A stretch of 64,000 bases of DNA, taken from NCBI RefSeq assembly GCF_014349105.1, contig NZ_JACSJI010000003.1, forward strand, positions 62,001 to 126,000. The letters are read 5' to 3'. The position numbers and the translations under genes are program-made. This stretch comes from Caulobacter sp. 17J80-11. Its GTDB lineage: Bacteria > Pseudomonadota > Alphaproteobacteria > Caulobacterales > Caulobacteraceae. The notes beneath the pieces were generated by a model that saw only the letters and a list, made by a program, of their open reading frames with translations, did no database searches and was not told where the DNA came from. Positions 1-8,090 of the stretch are shown here, piece by piece (position 1 is the first letter of the stretch; every line of letters starts with the position of its first letter).

Positions 1-124
1 GGAACAGCCGCTCGACGACCGCCGCCGGGTCCTCGCCGGCCAGGGCGCGCCCGCCCAGCGCCGTCGCCGCGCTCAGTCCGAGCGCCGCGCCCAGGAGGCC
101 GCGCCGATTCATCGTCTCGATCAT
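1..124 (-). CDS. N-terminus of a secreted protein, cut by window edge
   Basis: Only the first roughly 41 codons are present; the rest lies left of position 1. The N-terminus begins MIETMNRRGLLGAALGLS, a twin-Arg-like RR pair followed by a hydrophobic stretch and a likely AxA cleavage site (GRALA), then GEDPAAVVERLF. That is a signal peptide, possibly Tat-type. Two in-frame ATGs exist, at 124 and 112; the second places the signal peptide in a more usual position. The mature domain is not visible, so no function is assigned. Confidence 0.6.
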   Translation of the reverse strand, partial: MIETMNRRGLLGAALGLSAATALGGRALAGEDPAAVVERLF

Positions 125-205
125 GGAAGTCCCCCGCCTTGTCCGGCGATGTCGCGGCGCGGGGGCGGGGGTGTCAAATGAACGATCGGTAGGGCGAGGC
201 CGACC

Positions 206-1000
206 TCAGCCGGTGAAGCGCATAAGCCGGGCGCGCAAGCGGTCGGCGGCTTCGCTTTCCTTCGGCTTGTCCGGCTCGAGCACGGTGGGCTCTGCCTTGG
301 GCCGGGCCGGCTCGGCGTCGATGATCGGGGCCTGGGCCTTGGCGTCCGGGGCGAGGTTGCGCATCGGCCGGGCCGAGCCGGCCGTCGGAACGGGGCCGGG
401 CGCCTCTACGGGGGCGGCGGCCGCCGCTGCGGCCGCTGCGGTCGCGGCAGGTCCCTCGCGGCGGGGCGGAGCGTTGTGGTCTTTGACCATGCGCAGGATC
501 GCGTCGGCCGCGCGGGCCAGGCGCACCATCTCCGGCGGCGCGTCGTGCGGGGCGTCGGCGACCGCCTCGGCCAACTCCTCGGCCAGCCGCATCAGCTTGG
601 GCGAGGCGCCGATCAGCCGGGCCTGGAACTCGATCTTGTGCGGGTCGCGGTCGTATTCCGCGCCCGGCACGCGCCAGCCGCCCCAGTCGTTCGGGTCGGT
701 GACCACCACCGGATAGCTGCCCGGATAGGGGTGGTGGCCGCACTCTTCCGGCTGCTGCCACTTGTTCTTGGCGCGCAGCATCCGCCACTCGCCGGCCTTG
801 GCGGCGGAAGGCGCGTCGTCGCCGCGCTCGGCCTCCAGCTCGTCGGCCAGGAACTCGCGCCCGAAGCCGACGTCGTAGGAGATGCGCACGGGCTCGTCGA
901 AGCCCTTGGCCCAGACCGGCTGGACCTTCTCGACGACCGCCCAGGCGCCGACGCACTCGACCCAGACTTTCTGACCCTTTTGGAACTGCGCCTTCGCCAT
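206..1000 (-). CDS. Conserved-looking hypothetical protein, 264 aa
   Basis: I do not recognise a named family. Residues 1-60 are rich in Val, Trp, Tyr and Gly and could form a small SH3-like beta-barrel. Residues about 85-115 contain conserved-looking Trp, His and Pro-Gly motifs (CGHHPYPGSYPVVV). A charged helical segment follows (about 130-175), then a low-complexity Ala/Pro linker of about 20 Ala residues, and a charged C-terminus ending RLRARLMRFTG. There is no signal peptide or membrane segment, so it is probably cytosolic. It is monocistronic on the minus strand, with its upstream region in 1001-1065. Codon use matches the neighbours, so it is likely real. Confidence 0.7.
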   Translation of the reverse strand: MAKAQFQKGQKVWVECVGAWAVVEKVQPVWAKGFDEPVRISYDVGFGREFLADELEAERGDDAPSAAKAGEWRMLRAKNKWQQPEECGHHPYPGSYPVVVTDPNDWGGWRVPGAEYDRDPHKIEFQARLIGASPKLMRLAEELAEAVADAPHDAPPEMVRLARAADAILRMVKDHNAPPRREGPAATAAAAAAAAAPVEAPGPVPTAGSARPMRNLAPDAKAQAPIIDAEPARPKAEPTVLEPDKPKESEAADRLRARLMRFTG

Positions 1001-1065
1001 TGCCGCGGACCTGAAGAAATTCAGGACCCATCCTGCAGGCCAAGGGTTAGCGGAGGGCTAAGGGT

Positions 1066-1491
1066 TTACGCGTGCCCTGCGGCCGGCTTGGAGATCGCCT
1101 CCAGGGCCTCGCCGGCGTAGCGTTCCTTCACCTTGGCGGCCATGTCGCCGATCGAGACCACGCCGCACAGGTCGCGCGCGTCGTTGACGATCGGCAGGCG
1201 GCGGATCTGTTCGCCGCTCATCTTGTTGAGCACGGTTTCGAGGTCGTCGTTTTCATTCAGGAAGCTGACGTCGCGGGTCATAACCTCGCCGACCGGGGTG
1301 GACGGCGGCAGGGCGCCGGCGACGGCGCGGATGGCCAGGTCGCGGTCGGTGACGGCGCCGATCAGCCGCTTGCCGTCGACCACCGGCATGAAGCCGAAGT
1401 CGCCGCGGGCCATGCGCTGGGCGACGCTCTGGATCGGCTCCTCGGGCCGCGCCACCTCCACGTCGCGGGTCATCAAGTCACGGACTTTCAT
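1066..1491 (-). CDS. CBS-domain protein (stand-alone CBS pair)
   Basis: A 141-residue protein made of two CBS motifs, about residues 7-60 and 72-128, with typical endings (IGAVTDRDLAIRAVA and CGVVSIGDMA). CBS pairs bind adenine nucleotides or SAM and act as energy sensors; stand-alone pairs of this size are common in Proteobacteria and their partners are usually unknown. The start ATG at 1491 has a clear AGGAGA ribosome-binding site seven bases upstream. No enzyme domain is fused, so the target cannot be read from the sequence. Confidence 0.9.
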   Translation of the reverse strand: MKVRDLMTRDVEVARPEEPIQSVAQRMARGDFGFMPVVDGKRLIGAVTDRDLAIRAVAGALPPSTPVGEVMTRDVSFLNENDDLETVLNKMSGEQIRRLPIVNDARDLCGVVSIGDMAAKVKERYAGEALEAISKPAAGHA

Positions 1492-1563
1492 GGGAAATCT
1501 CCTGGGGTGAGCGGGGTGGCCCCGAACAAACCCCTAGAGCGGAGCCGGGTTCCGGCCCTCCCG

Positions 1564-2628
1564 TCAGGCCAGATGCAGCAGCTTGACCAGGACCAAGCCC
1601 GCCAGGGCCAGGCCGATCACCGAGCCGGTGGCCGCCGCCGCTACGCGCGGGCCGGCCTTGGCCACCGTGCGGACGTCGACGCCGAGGCCGAGCGCGGCCA
1701 TGGAGACCACGGTCAGCAGCTTGGCGGTCGAGGCCATGGGCGTGGCCAGGGCGTGCGGGATCGCGCCCAGCGAGTTGAGGACGGCCAGCAGCAGGAAGGC
1801 AACGACGAACCACGGCACCAGCTTGTGCAGGGGCGGGCGGGCCAGGGTCTCGCCGGCCGCGGCCGCGCGGCGGTTCTGCAGCAGCGAGAAGCCGACCACG
1901 ACCGGGCCCAGCATCAGCACGCGGGCGAGCTTGACCAGGGTGCCGACCTGCAGGGCGAGGGGCCCGACCGGGGCGGTGGCGGCCAGCACCTGCGGCACGG
2001 CGTAGACCGTCAGGCCGGCGATGGTCCCGTACTGCAGCTGGCTGAGGTGAAGGGCCGGGACCAGCAGGGGCAGGGCCAGCACCACGATCACGCCCAGCAC
2101 GGCGGTGAAGGCGATGGCCGAGCCGACTTCCTCGGGCTCGGCCTTGATCACCGGCGCGACGGCGGCGATGGCCGAGTTGCCGCAAATGGCGTTGCCGGTC
2201 GCCACCAGCGCGGCGGTGCGGCGCGGCAGGCCCAGCGTGCGGCCGAGGCCGTAGCCGCCGACGAGCGCGATCACAACGACGGCCGCGATGCCGGCCAGCA
2301 GGCCCGGGCCGGCGGCCAGCAGGGCCGCGGCGCTGAGGCCGGCGCCCAGCAGGGCCACGGCGATCTCCAGCAGGGTCTTGGCGCTGAAGCCGACGCCGGC
2401 GCTCCAGGCCGCGCCGGGCTTCCAGGCTGTGCGCACGGCCGTTCCGATCAGGATGGCCAGCACCAGGCCCTCGATCCAGGCGCGCCCGAACAGGCGCTCC
2501 TCCAGAGCTTGCACGCCCATGGCCGCCAGGGTGACGGCCAGGCACAGGGCGACGCCGGGGGCCAGGCGCCGGGCCTGTTCGCTCAGGCGGCGGAGGGAAG
2601 GCGCGGACGGAAGGGCGAGGGTGGTCAT
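1564..2628 (-). CDS. yeiH: YeiH/YadS-family (UPF0324) putative sulfate exporter-like membrane protein
   Basis: A 354-residue polytopic membrane protein with about nine or ten hydrophobic segments. It has the family features around GNAICGNSAIAAVAPVI (about residues 145-165) and GLGVDVRTVAKAG near the C-terminus. The family is often labelled putative sulfate exporter, but the substrate is not firmly established. The gene is divergent from a LysR regulator at 2733, the same pairing as E. coli yeiH with yeiE. That supports the family call and suggests control by this LysR protein. The start at 2628 is an ATG with purine-rich sequence upstream. Confidence 0.85.
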   Translation of the reverse strand: MTTLALPSAPSLRRLSEQARRLAPGVALCLAVTLAAMGVQALEERLFGRAWIEGLVLAILIGTAVRTAWKPGAAWSAGVGFSAKTLLEIAVALLGAGLSAAALLAAGPGLLAGIAAVVVIALVGGYGLGRTLGLPRRTAALVATGNAICGNSAIAAVAPVIKAEPEEVGSAIAFTAVLGVIVVLALPLLVPALHLSQLQYGTIAGLTVYAVPQVLAATAPVGPLALQVGTLVKLARVLMLGPVVVGFSLLQNRRAAAAGETLARPPLHKLVPWFVVAFLLLAVLNSLGAIPHALATPMASTAKLLTVVSMAALGLGVDVRTVAKAGPRVAAAATGSVIGLALAGLVLVKLLHLA

Positions 2629-2674
2629 GGGGACTCGGGCCGGCGACGGCTGCGAACCTGCGCCGAACGCCGAT

Positions 2675-2731
2675 GATCGGACAAACGAGTTGTCGCGCTT
2701 GATCTGATCGGAAATTATGATTGATTGTCCG
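2675..2731. promoter_or_regulatory. Divergent yeiH/LysR control region with inverted CGGACAA/TTGTCCG
   Basis: The 104 bases between yeiH and the LysR gene are AT-richer than their surroundings. They contain CGGACAA near 2677 and its inverted copy TTGTCCG at 2725-2731, plus TGATCTGATCGGAAATTATGATTG between them. LysR proteins typically bind two dyads in such a divergent region. The exact operator cannot be fixed by eye, and the second copy lies within the alternative 2721 start. Confidence 0.35.
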
Positions 2732-2732
2732 G

Positions 2733-3608
2733 ATGACCCTGGAACAGCTCCGCGTGTTCGTCGCCGTCGCCGAGCGTCTGCACATGACCCGCGCGGCCGA
2801 AGCCCTGAACCTGACCCAGTCGGCGGCCAGCGCGGCGGTGGCCGCGCTGGAGGCGCGTCACGGGGTGCGGCTTTTCGACCGGGTGGGCCGGGGCCTCGTG
2901 CTGTCGCCGGAGGGCCGGGCTTTCCTGCCGGAGGCGCAGGCGGTGCTGGCGCGGGCGGCGGCGGCGGCCCAGGTGCTCGACGACCTGGCCGGGCTGCGGC
3001 GCGGCGCGGTGGCGATCTACGCCAGCCAGACCATCGCCAGCTACTGGCTGCCGCCGCGGCTGGTGCGGTTCCGGCAGGCGCACCCGGCGGTGGAGGTGCG
3101 GCTCTCGGTCGGCAACACCGCCCAGGTCGCCGCGGCGGTGGCGGCCGGCGAGGTCGACCTCGGCTTCGTCGAAGGCCCGGTGGAGGACGCCACGTTGGAG
3201 CGCACCCGCGTGGGCGCCGACCGACTCGCCGTGGTGGTGGGCGTCGACCACCCGTGGGCGGCCGGCGCGGCGATCGCGCCCGCCGAGCTGGCGAAGGGGC
3301 CCTGGGTGCTGCGCGAGCCGGGCTCGGGCACGCGCTCCGAGTTCGAGCAGGCCCTGCGCCGGCGCGGGCTGGATCCGGCCGGGATCGAGGTCGCGGCCGA
3401 ACTGCCGTCGAACGAGGCGGTGCTGGCGGCGGTGCGGGCCGGCGGCCTGGCGGCGGCGGTCTCGGAGTTGGCGGCCGAACCCATGCTGGGCGCGGGCGTG
3501 CTCAGGCGCGCCGCGTTCGAGTTTCCGGAGCGGGCGTTCGAACTGCTGCGCCACCCGCAGCGCCACCGCAGCCGCGCGGCCGAGGCGCTGATCGGGACGC
3601 TGGGTTAG
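2733..3608 (+). CDS. LysR-family transcriptional regulator
   Basis: Residues 1-60 are a LysR winged-helix DNA-binding domain (MTLEQLRVFVAVAERLHMTR, then a Q-S-A-A-S-A-A-V recognition helix region). Residues about 90-291 are the type-2 periplasmic-binding-like effector domain. An in-frame ATG at 2721 would add MIVR; 2733 gives the canonical family N-terminus, although neither start has a strong ribosome-binding site. It is divergent from the YeiH-type transporter, as in E. coli yeiE/yeiH, and probably controls that gene and itself. Its TAG stop interlocks with the TAA stop of the convergent rluD at 3605-3608. Confidence 0.9.
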   Translation: MTLEQLRVFVAVAERLHMTRAAEALNLTQSAASAAVAALEARHGVRLFDRVGRGLVLSPEGRAFLPEAQAVLARAAAAAQVLDDLAGLRRGAVAIYASQTIASYWLPPRLVRFRQAHPAVEVRLSVGNTAQVAAAVAAGEVDLGFVEGPVEDATLERTRVGADRLAVVVGVDHPWAAGAAIAPAELAKGPWVLREPGSGTRSEFEQALRRRGLDPAGIEVAAELPSNEAVLAAVRAGGLAAAVSELAAEPMLGAGVLRRAAFEFPERAFELLRHPQRHRSRAAEALIGTLG

Positions 3609-4615
3609 ATCTCCGCCAGCCGCCGCTCCAGCTCGGCCATGTCGGCCGGCGGCGGGGTTTCGAAGCGCAGGGCCTCGCCGGTCACGGGGTGCACGAAGCC
3701 CAGCACGGCGGCGTGCAGGGCCTGGCGGCCGAGGCCGCTGGCCTCCAGCGCTTCCTGCACCGGCTTGGCCGGCTTGCCGGAGCCGTAGACCGGGTCGCCG
3801 AGGCAGGGCGCGCCCTTGTGGGCCATGTGCACGCGAATCTGGTGGGTGCGGCCGGTCTGCAGCCGGCAGGCGACGCGCGCGGCCAGCGGCTTGTCGGCCG
3901 GGCCGAAGGCGCGCTCGACCTTGTAGAAGGTCACCGCCTCGCGGCCGCCGGACTTCAGCACCGCCATCTTCTTGCGGTCGCCGGGCGAGCGGCCGATTCG
4001 GGTCTCGACCGTGCCGCGCGCCGGAGCGGGGGCGCCGCGGGTGAGCGCCACGTAGACCCGTTCGATGTCGTGGCGCGCGAACAGGGCCGAGAGCCCGGCG
4101 TGGGCGGCGTCGGTCTTGGCCGCGACCATGACCCCGGAGGTGTCCTTGTCGAGCCGGTGGACGATGCCCGGGCGCGCCACCCCGCCGACGCCGGAGAGCG
4201 AGCCGGCGCAGTGGTGGAGCAGGGCGTTGACCAGGGTGCCGCGCTCGCAGCCGGGGGCCGGGTGCACGGCCATGCCGGCCGCCTTGTCCAGCACGATCAG
4301 GTGGGCGTCCTCGTAGAGCACCGTGATCGGAATCGCTTCCGCCTCGGGCTCCGCCGGCGCGGGGGCCGGCACGGCGATGCGGTAGATCCCGGGTTTCGCC
4401 TTGGCCGAACCCGAGGTGACCGGCGCGCCGTCCAGGGTGACCGCGCCCTCGTCGATCAGGGCCTGCAGGCGCGCGCGTGACAGATCGGCGACCGCCTCGG
4501 CCAGGGCCTTGTCCAGCCGCACGCCGGCCTGGTCGGGGCCGAGCACGGCCTCGATCTCGCGCTCGGGGGCGAGGTCGTCGGCCTCCAGGTCGGGCTCGAA
4601 GTCGTCGGGCTTCAT
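3605..4615 (-). CDS. rluD: RluA/RluD-family 23S rRNA pseudouridine synthase
   Basis: A 336-residue enzyme with an N-terminal S4 RNA-binding domain (about residues 30-80, following VLGPDQAGVRLDKALAEA). The catalytic domain carries HRLDKDTSGVMV, whose Asp is the catalytic residue, and RTHQIRVHM further on. RluD-type enzymes make the helix-69 pseudouridines of 23S rRNA; RluD fits better than RluC by the acidic N-terminal extension and overall architecture, but the choice within the family is inferred. It probably starts its own transcript, with about 73 bases to exbD upstream. The stop interlocks with the LysR gene's stop. Confidence 0.9.
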   Translation of the reverse strand: MKPDDFEPDLEADDLAPEREIEAVLGPDQAGVRLDKALAEAVADLSRARLQALIDEGAVTLDGAPVTSGSAKAKPGIYRIAVPAPAPAEPEAEAIPITVLYEDAHLIVLDKAAGMAVHPAPGCERGTLVNALLHHCAGSLSGVGGVARPGIVHRLDKDTSGVMVAAKTDAAHAGLSALFARHDIERVYVALTRGAPAPARGTVETRIGRSPGDRKKMAVLKSGGREAVTFYKVERAFGPADKPLAARVACRLQTGRTHQIRVHMAHKGAPCLGDPVYGSGKPAKPVQEALEASGLGRQALHAAVLGFVHPVTGEALRFETPPPADMAELERRLAEI

Positions 4616-4637
4616 CGGGCGGGGCGCTCAAAAGCGA

Positions 4638-4664
4638 AAGGCCCGGACTTGCGATCCGGGCCTT
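4638..4664 (-). terminator. Intrinsic terminator after exbD
   Basis: A perfect 10-bp stem (AAGGCCCGGA at 4638-4647, TCCGGGCCTT at 4655-4664) with a 7-base loop. On the minus strand the stem is followed by TTTCGCTTTT. It lies 25 bases beyond the exbD stop and before rluD, so it separates the two genes. Confidence 0.85.
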
Positions 4665-4688
4665 CCAAACTCTGCCGATCCGAAAGGA

Positions 4689-5132
<444 letters not shown>

Positions 5133-5281
5133 TCGCGTACTTCTCCCCATTGAGCGCGCCTTCGGGGCGCAGCTCTGATCTTAAATTCGGCCGGACATTC
5201 GCTCCGACGTCAACCGATGTAAAGCCTCGTGACGTTCGGAGGTTGCGCTTTCATGCCGCAGGCGAATGAAGCGAGGCTTAA

Positions 5282-5905
5282 TCAGCCCCGTTGGGTCATC
5301 CGCAAGAAGCGTTCCTGCGCACTCTTGTCCGACTTGAACACCCCAGTGAACCGCGTGGTTATGGTCGAAACATGGCGGTGGTGGACGCCGCGGGTGGTCA
5401 TGCACTGGTGCTCGGCGTCGATCAGCACCGCCACGCCGGCCGGGTTCAGGCTCTCGGTGATGGCGTCGGCGATCTGGGCGGTGAGGGTCTCCTGGGTCTG
5501 CAGGCGCTTGGAGAAGATCTCCACCACGCGCGCGATCTTGGAGATGCCCACGACCTTGTCGGTCGGCAGGTAGGCCACGTAGGCCTTGCCGAGGAACGGG
5601 GCCATGTGGTGCTCGCAGTGGCTCTCCACCTCGATGTCGCGCAGCATGACCATGTCGTCGTAGCCCTGCACGTCCTCGAAGGTGCGGGCCAGTTCCTTGG
5701 CCGGATCGGCGTCGTAGCCCTCGAACCACTCCTGGAAGGCGTCGACCACGCGCTTGGGCGTGTCGAGCAGGCCTTCGCGGGCCGGATCGTCGCCGGTCCA
5801 GGCGATCAGGGTGCGAACCGCCTGCATGGCTTCTTCGCGGGTCGGCTTTTTCGGGGCGAGGTCGACGGCCTTCAGAGCGGCGCGGTCCTGGGCGAAAGCG
5901 TCCAT
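5282..5905 (-). CDS. folE: GTP cyclohydrolase I
   Basis: A 207-residue enzyme that opens GTP to 7,8-dihydroneopterin triphosphate, the first step of folate (tetrahydropterin) synthesis. The zinc ligands are visible in [10 protein letters not shown] and [10 protein letters not shown]. The family motifs [13 protein letters not shown] and [14 protein letters not shown] are intact, and the length is typical. The ATG at 5905 has GGAGAG eight bases upstream. The gene is monocistronic on the minus strand. Downstream (5222-5279) a long interrupted stem with arms AAGCCTCG/CGAGGCTT could assist termination, but its loop is very large. Confidence 0.97.
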   Translation of the reverse strand: MDAFAQDRAALKAVDLAPKKPTREEAMQAVRTLIAWTGDDPAREGLLDTPKRVVDAFQEWFEGYDADPAKELARTFEDVQGYDDMVMLRDIEVESHCEHHMAPFLGKAYVAYLPTDKVVGISKIARVVEIFSKRLQTQETLTAQIADAITESLNPAGVAVLIDAEHQCMTTRGVHHRHVSTITTRFTGVFKSDKSAQERFLRMTQRG

Positions 5906-6082
5906 ACTTTTTCTCTCCGGGCCGGCTTAGTGGCGCCGGGACGATGGTCCCGGAATGACGCGTGCCGCCCTTTGCATCGCGGGAATGGATGACGGGGGGA
6001 CCTTCGAGGTTCCCGTCCCGGTTTTCCCGGAGGCCGCGAAGCTATATGGGACGCATCCCCGATCCGGCAACACGGCCCGACC
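5906..6082. other. folE/cysS divergent intergenic region with small palindromes
   Basis: This 177-base region should hold promoters for folE (minus) and cysS (plus). It contains a perfect hairpin CCGGGAC-GATG-GTCCCGG at 5936-5953 followed by AATGACG. Similar CCGGGATGACG text occurs near 11071, which resembles decayed dispersed palindromic repeats. I see no strong -35/-10 pair or coding sequence. Confidence 0.4.
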
Positions 6083-7468
6083 ATGAAGCTCGCCCTCTAC
6101 GACACCCTGTCGCGCGAAAAGCGCGATTTCGAGCCGCAGGACCCGAAGCGGGTGACGCTCTACGTCTGCGGGCCGACGGTCTACGACTGCGCCCACATCG
6201 GCAACGCCCGCCCGGCGGTGGTGTTCGACGTGCTGAACCGCGTGCTGAGGAAGCTCTACGGGGCCGAGCACGTGGTCTACGCGCGCAACGTCACGGACGT
6301 GGACGACAAGATCAACGCCAAGGCGGCGGCCGAAGGCGTGCCGATCGGGGAGATCACCGCCCGCTACGAGAAGATCTATCTCGAGGACATGGGCCGGCTG
6401 AACGTGATCGCGCCGACGCTCGCCCCGCACGCCACCGACCACATCGGCGCCATCGTCGAGCAGATCGGCGCCCTGGTGGCGCGCGGCCACGCCTATGCGG
6501 CCGAAGGCCACGTGCTGTTCGACGTCGGCAGCTACGGCGACTACGGCGCCCTGTCGGGCCGCTCGGTCGAGGACATGATCGCCGGCGCCCGCGTCGAGGT
6601 CGCGCCCTACAAGAAGCACCCCGCCGACTTCGTGCTGTGGAAGCCCTCCAAGCCCGGCGAGCCGGTGTGGGAGAGCCCGTGGGGCGCGGGCCGGCCGGGC
6701 TGGCACATCGAATGCTCGGCCATGATCGAGGCCAACCTCGGCATGCCGATCGACATCCACGGCGGCGGGCACGACCTGATCTTCCCGCACCACGAGAACG
6801 AGATCGCCCAGGGCCGCTGCGCCCACGGCGCCCAGACCTATGCGCGCTACTGGGTGCACAACGGCTTCCTGACCATGGACGCCGAGAAGATGTCCAAGAG
6901 CCTGGGCAACGTCCTTTTGGTCCACGACCTGGTGAAGAGCGTGCCGGGCGAGGTGGTGCGCTGGGCCCTGCTGGCCGCCCACTACCGCGCGCCGCTGGAC
7001 TGGACCGACGACCTGCTGACCCAGTCGCGCAAGAATCTCGACCGCCTGTACGGCGCACTGCGCCGCGCCCAGGGCGTGGAGGTCGAGCCGGTCGAGCCGC
7101 CGGCCGCCTTCATGGAGGCGCTGCTGGACGACATGAACACCCCGCGCGCGGTGGCCGAGCTGTTCGCGCTGGGCAAGGCGCTGGAGACCGCCGAATCGGG
7201 CGGCGCGCGCCGCAAGGCGAAGGCCGAGCTGCTGGCCGCCGCCGAGCTGCTGGGCGTGCTGACCGGCGACCCGGACGCCTGGTTCGAGGCGGGCGTGGAC
7301 GACGACTTCCGCGCAAAGGTCGACGCGCTGATCCAGGCCCGCGGCGAGGCCCGCGCCACCAAGAACTGGCCCGAGGCCGACCGCATCCGCGGCGAGCTGA
7401 CCGCGCTGAACGTCGAGGTGATGGACGGCCCGACGGGCGCCACCTGGCGGATGAAGGAGCCGGGGTGA
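6083..7468 (+). CDS. cysS: Cysteinyl-tRNA synthetase
   Basis: A 461-residue class I synthetase that charges tRNA-Cys in the cytosol. It has the zinc-binding Cys in YVCGPTVYD, a HIGH variant in CAHIGNARPAVVF, further zinc ligands in HIECSAM and HHENE, and KMSKS (EKMSKSLGNV, about residue 270). The length is typical. Its TGA stop overlaps the ATG of the next gene by one base (TGATG), so the DinB-family gene is probably translationally coupled. Confidence 0.98.
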   Translation: MKLALYDTLSREKRDFEPQDPKRVTLYVCGPTVYDCAHIGNARPAVVFDVLNRVLRKLYGAEHVVYARNVTDVDDKINAKAAAEGVPIGEITARYEKIYLEDMGRLNVIAPTLAPHATDHIGAIVEQIGALVARGHAYAAEGHVLFDVGSYGDYGALSGRSVEDMIAGARVEVAPYKKHPADFVLWKPSKPGEPVWESPWGAGRPGWHIECSAMIEANLGMPIDIHGGGHDLIFPHHENEIAQGRCAHGAQTYARYWVHNGFLTMDAEKMSKSLGNVLLVHDLVKSVPGEVVRWALLAAHYRAPLDWTDDLLTQSRKNLDRLYGALRRAQGVEVEPVEPPAAFMEALLDDMNTPRAVAELFALGKALETAESGGARRKAKAELLAAAELLGVLTGDPDAWFEAGVDDDFRAKVDALIQARGEARATKNWPEADRIRGELTALNVEVMDGPTGATWRMKEPG

Positions 7469-7980
7469 TGACCCTCGACCGCTATCGCATGTTCGCGGCC
7501 TACAACGCCTGGGCCAACGGACGGATCTACGACGCCTGCGCGAGCCTGCCGGAGGCGGCGTACAAGGCCGACCGCAATGCGTTCTTCGGCTCGCTGCACG
7601 GGACGCTGACCCACGTGCTGGTCGCCGACCGGATATGGATGCGGCGGCTGACCGGGGAGGGGCCGAGCTACGACCGCCTGGACGTCGAGTTGGCCGACGA
7701 CCTCGCGACCCTGCAGGCCATGCGCCTGATCGAGGACGCGCGGATCAGGGCCTATGTCGACGCGATCGACCCGGCCGCGCTCGACGAGCCCTACGGCTAC
7801 GCGAACATGAGCGGGGTGGCGCTGGAGCAGACGCTTTCGAGCGCGCTGGACCACGTCTTCAACCACCAGACCCACCACCGCGGCCAGGCCCACGGCCTGC
7901 TGTCGCTGGCCGGCGTCGAGCCGCCGGCGCTGGACCTGGTCTACTTCCAGCGCGAGGCGGGGATCACGCGGACGGTGTGA
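7468..7980 (+). CDS. DinB-family protein (putative metal-dependent hydrolase)
   Basis: A 170-residue four-helix-bundle protein of the DinB/YfiT type. The His residues expected to hold a divalent metal are visible in HGTLTHVLVADRIWMRRL (about residue 45) and in HVFNHQTHHRGQAH (about 125-138). Members include thiol-dependent transferases and uncharacterised hydrolases; the substrate here is unknown. It starts inside the cysS stop (TGATG), so it is co-transcribed with cysS. Confidence 0.88.
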   Translation: MTLDRYRMFAAYNAWANGRIYDACASLPEAAYKADRNAFFGSLHGTLTHVLVADRIWMRRLTGEGPSYDRLDVELADDLATLQAMRLIEDARIRAYVDAIDPAALDEPYGYANMSGVALEQTLSSALDHVFNHQTHHRGQAHGLLSLAGVEPPALDLVYFQREAGITRTV

Positions 7981-8090
7981 GGCGCGGGCCCGCCCTCGTT
8001 GTTCGGCTGAGGGCTACTGAACCGCCGCGCTCGGCGATAAACAGCTCGGATTCCGGCGTTCGCCGGCGTGAGCGAATACGGGGGATGTCC

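Noticed and set aside
5222-5279. Long stem after folE as a terminator
   Set aside because: AAGCCTCG and CGAGGCTT pair, but the loop is over 40 bases and no T-tract follows directly. It is mentioned only as a possible aid.
5936-5953. CCGGGAC-GATG-GTCCCGG palindrome as an operator
   Set aside because: Similar CCGGGATGACG text occurs elsewhere in the window, so it is more likely repeat debris than a regulator site.
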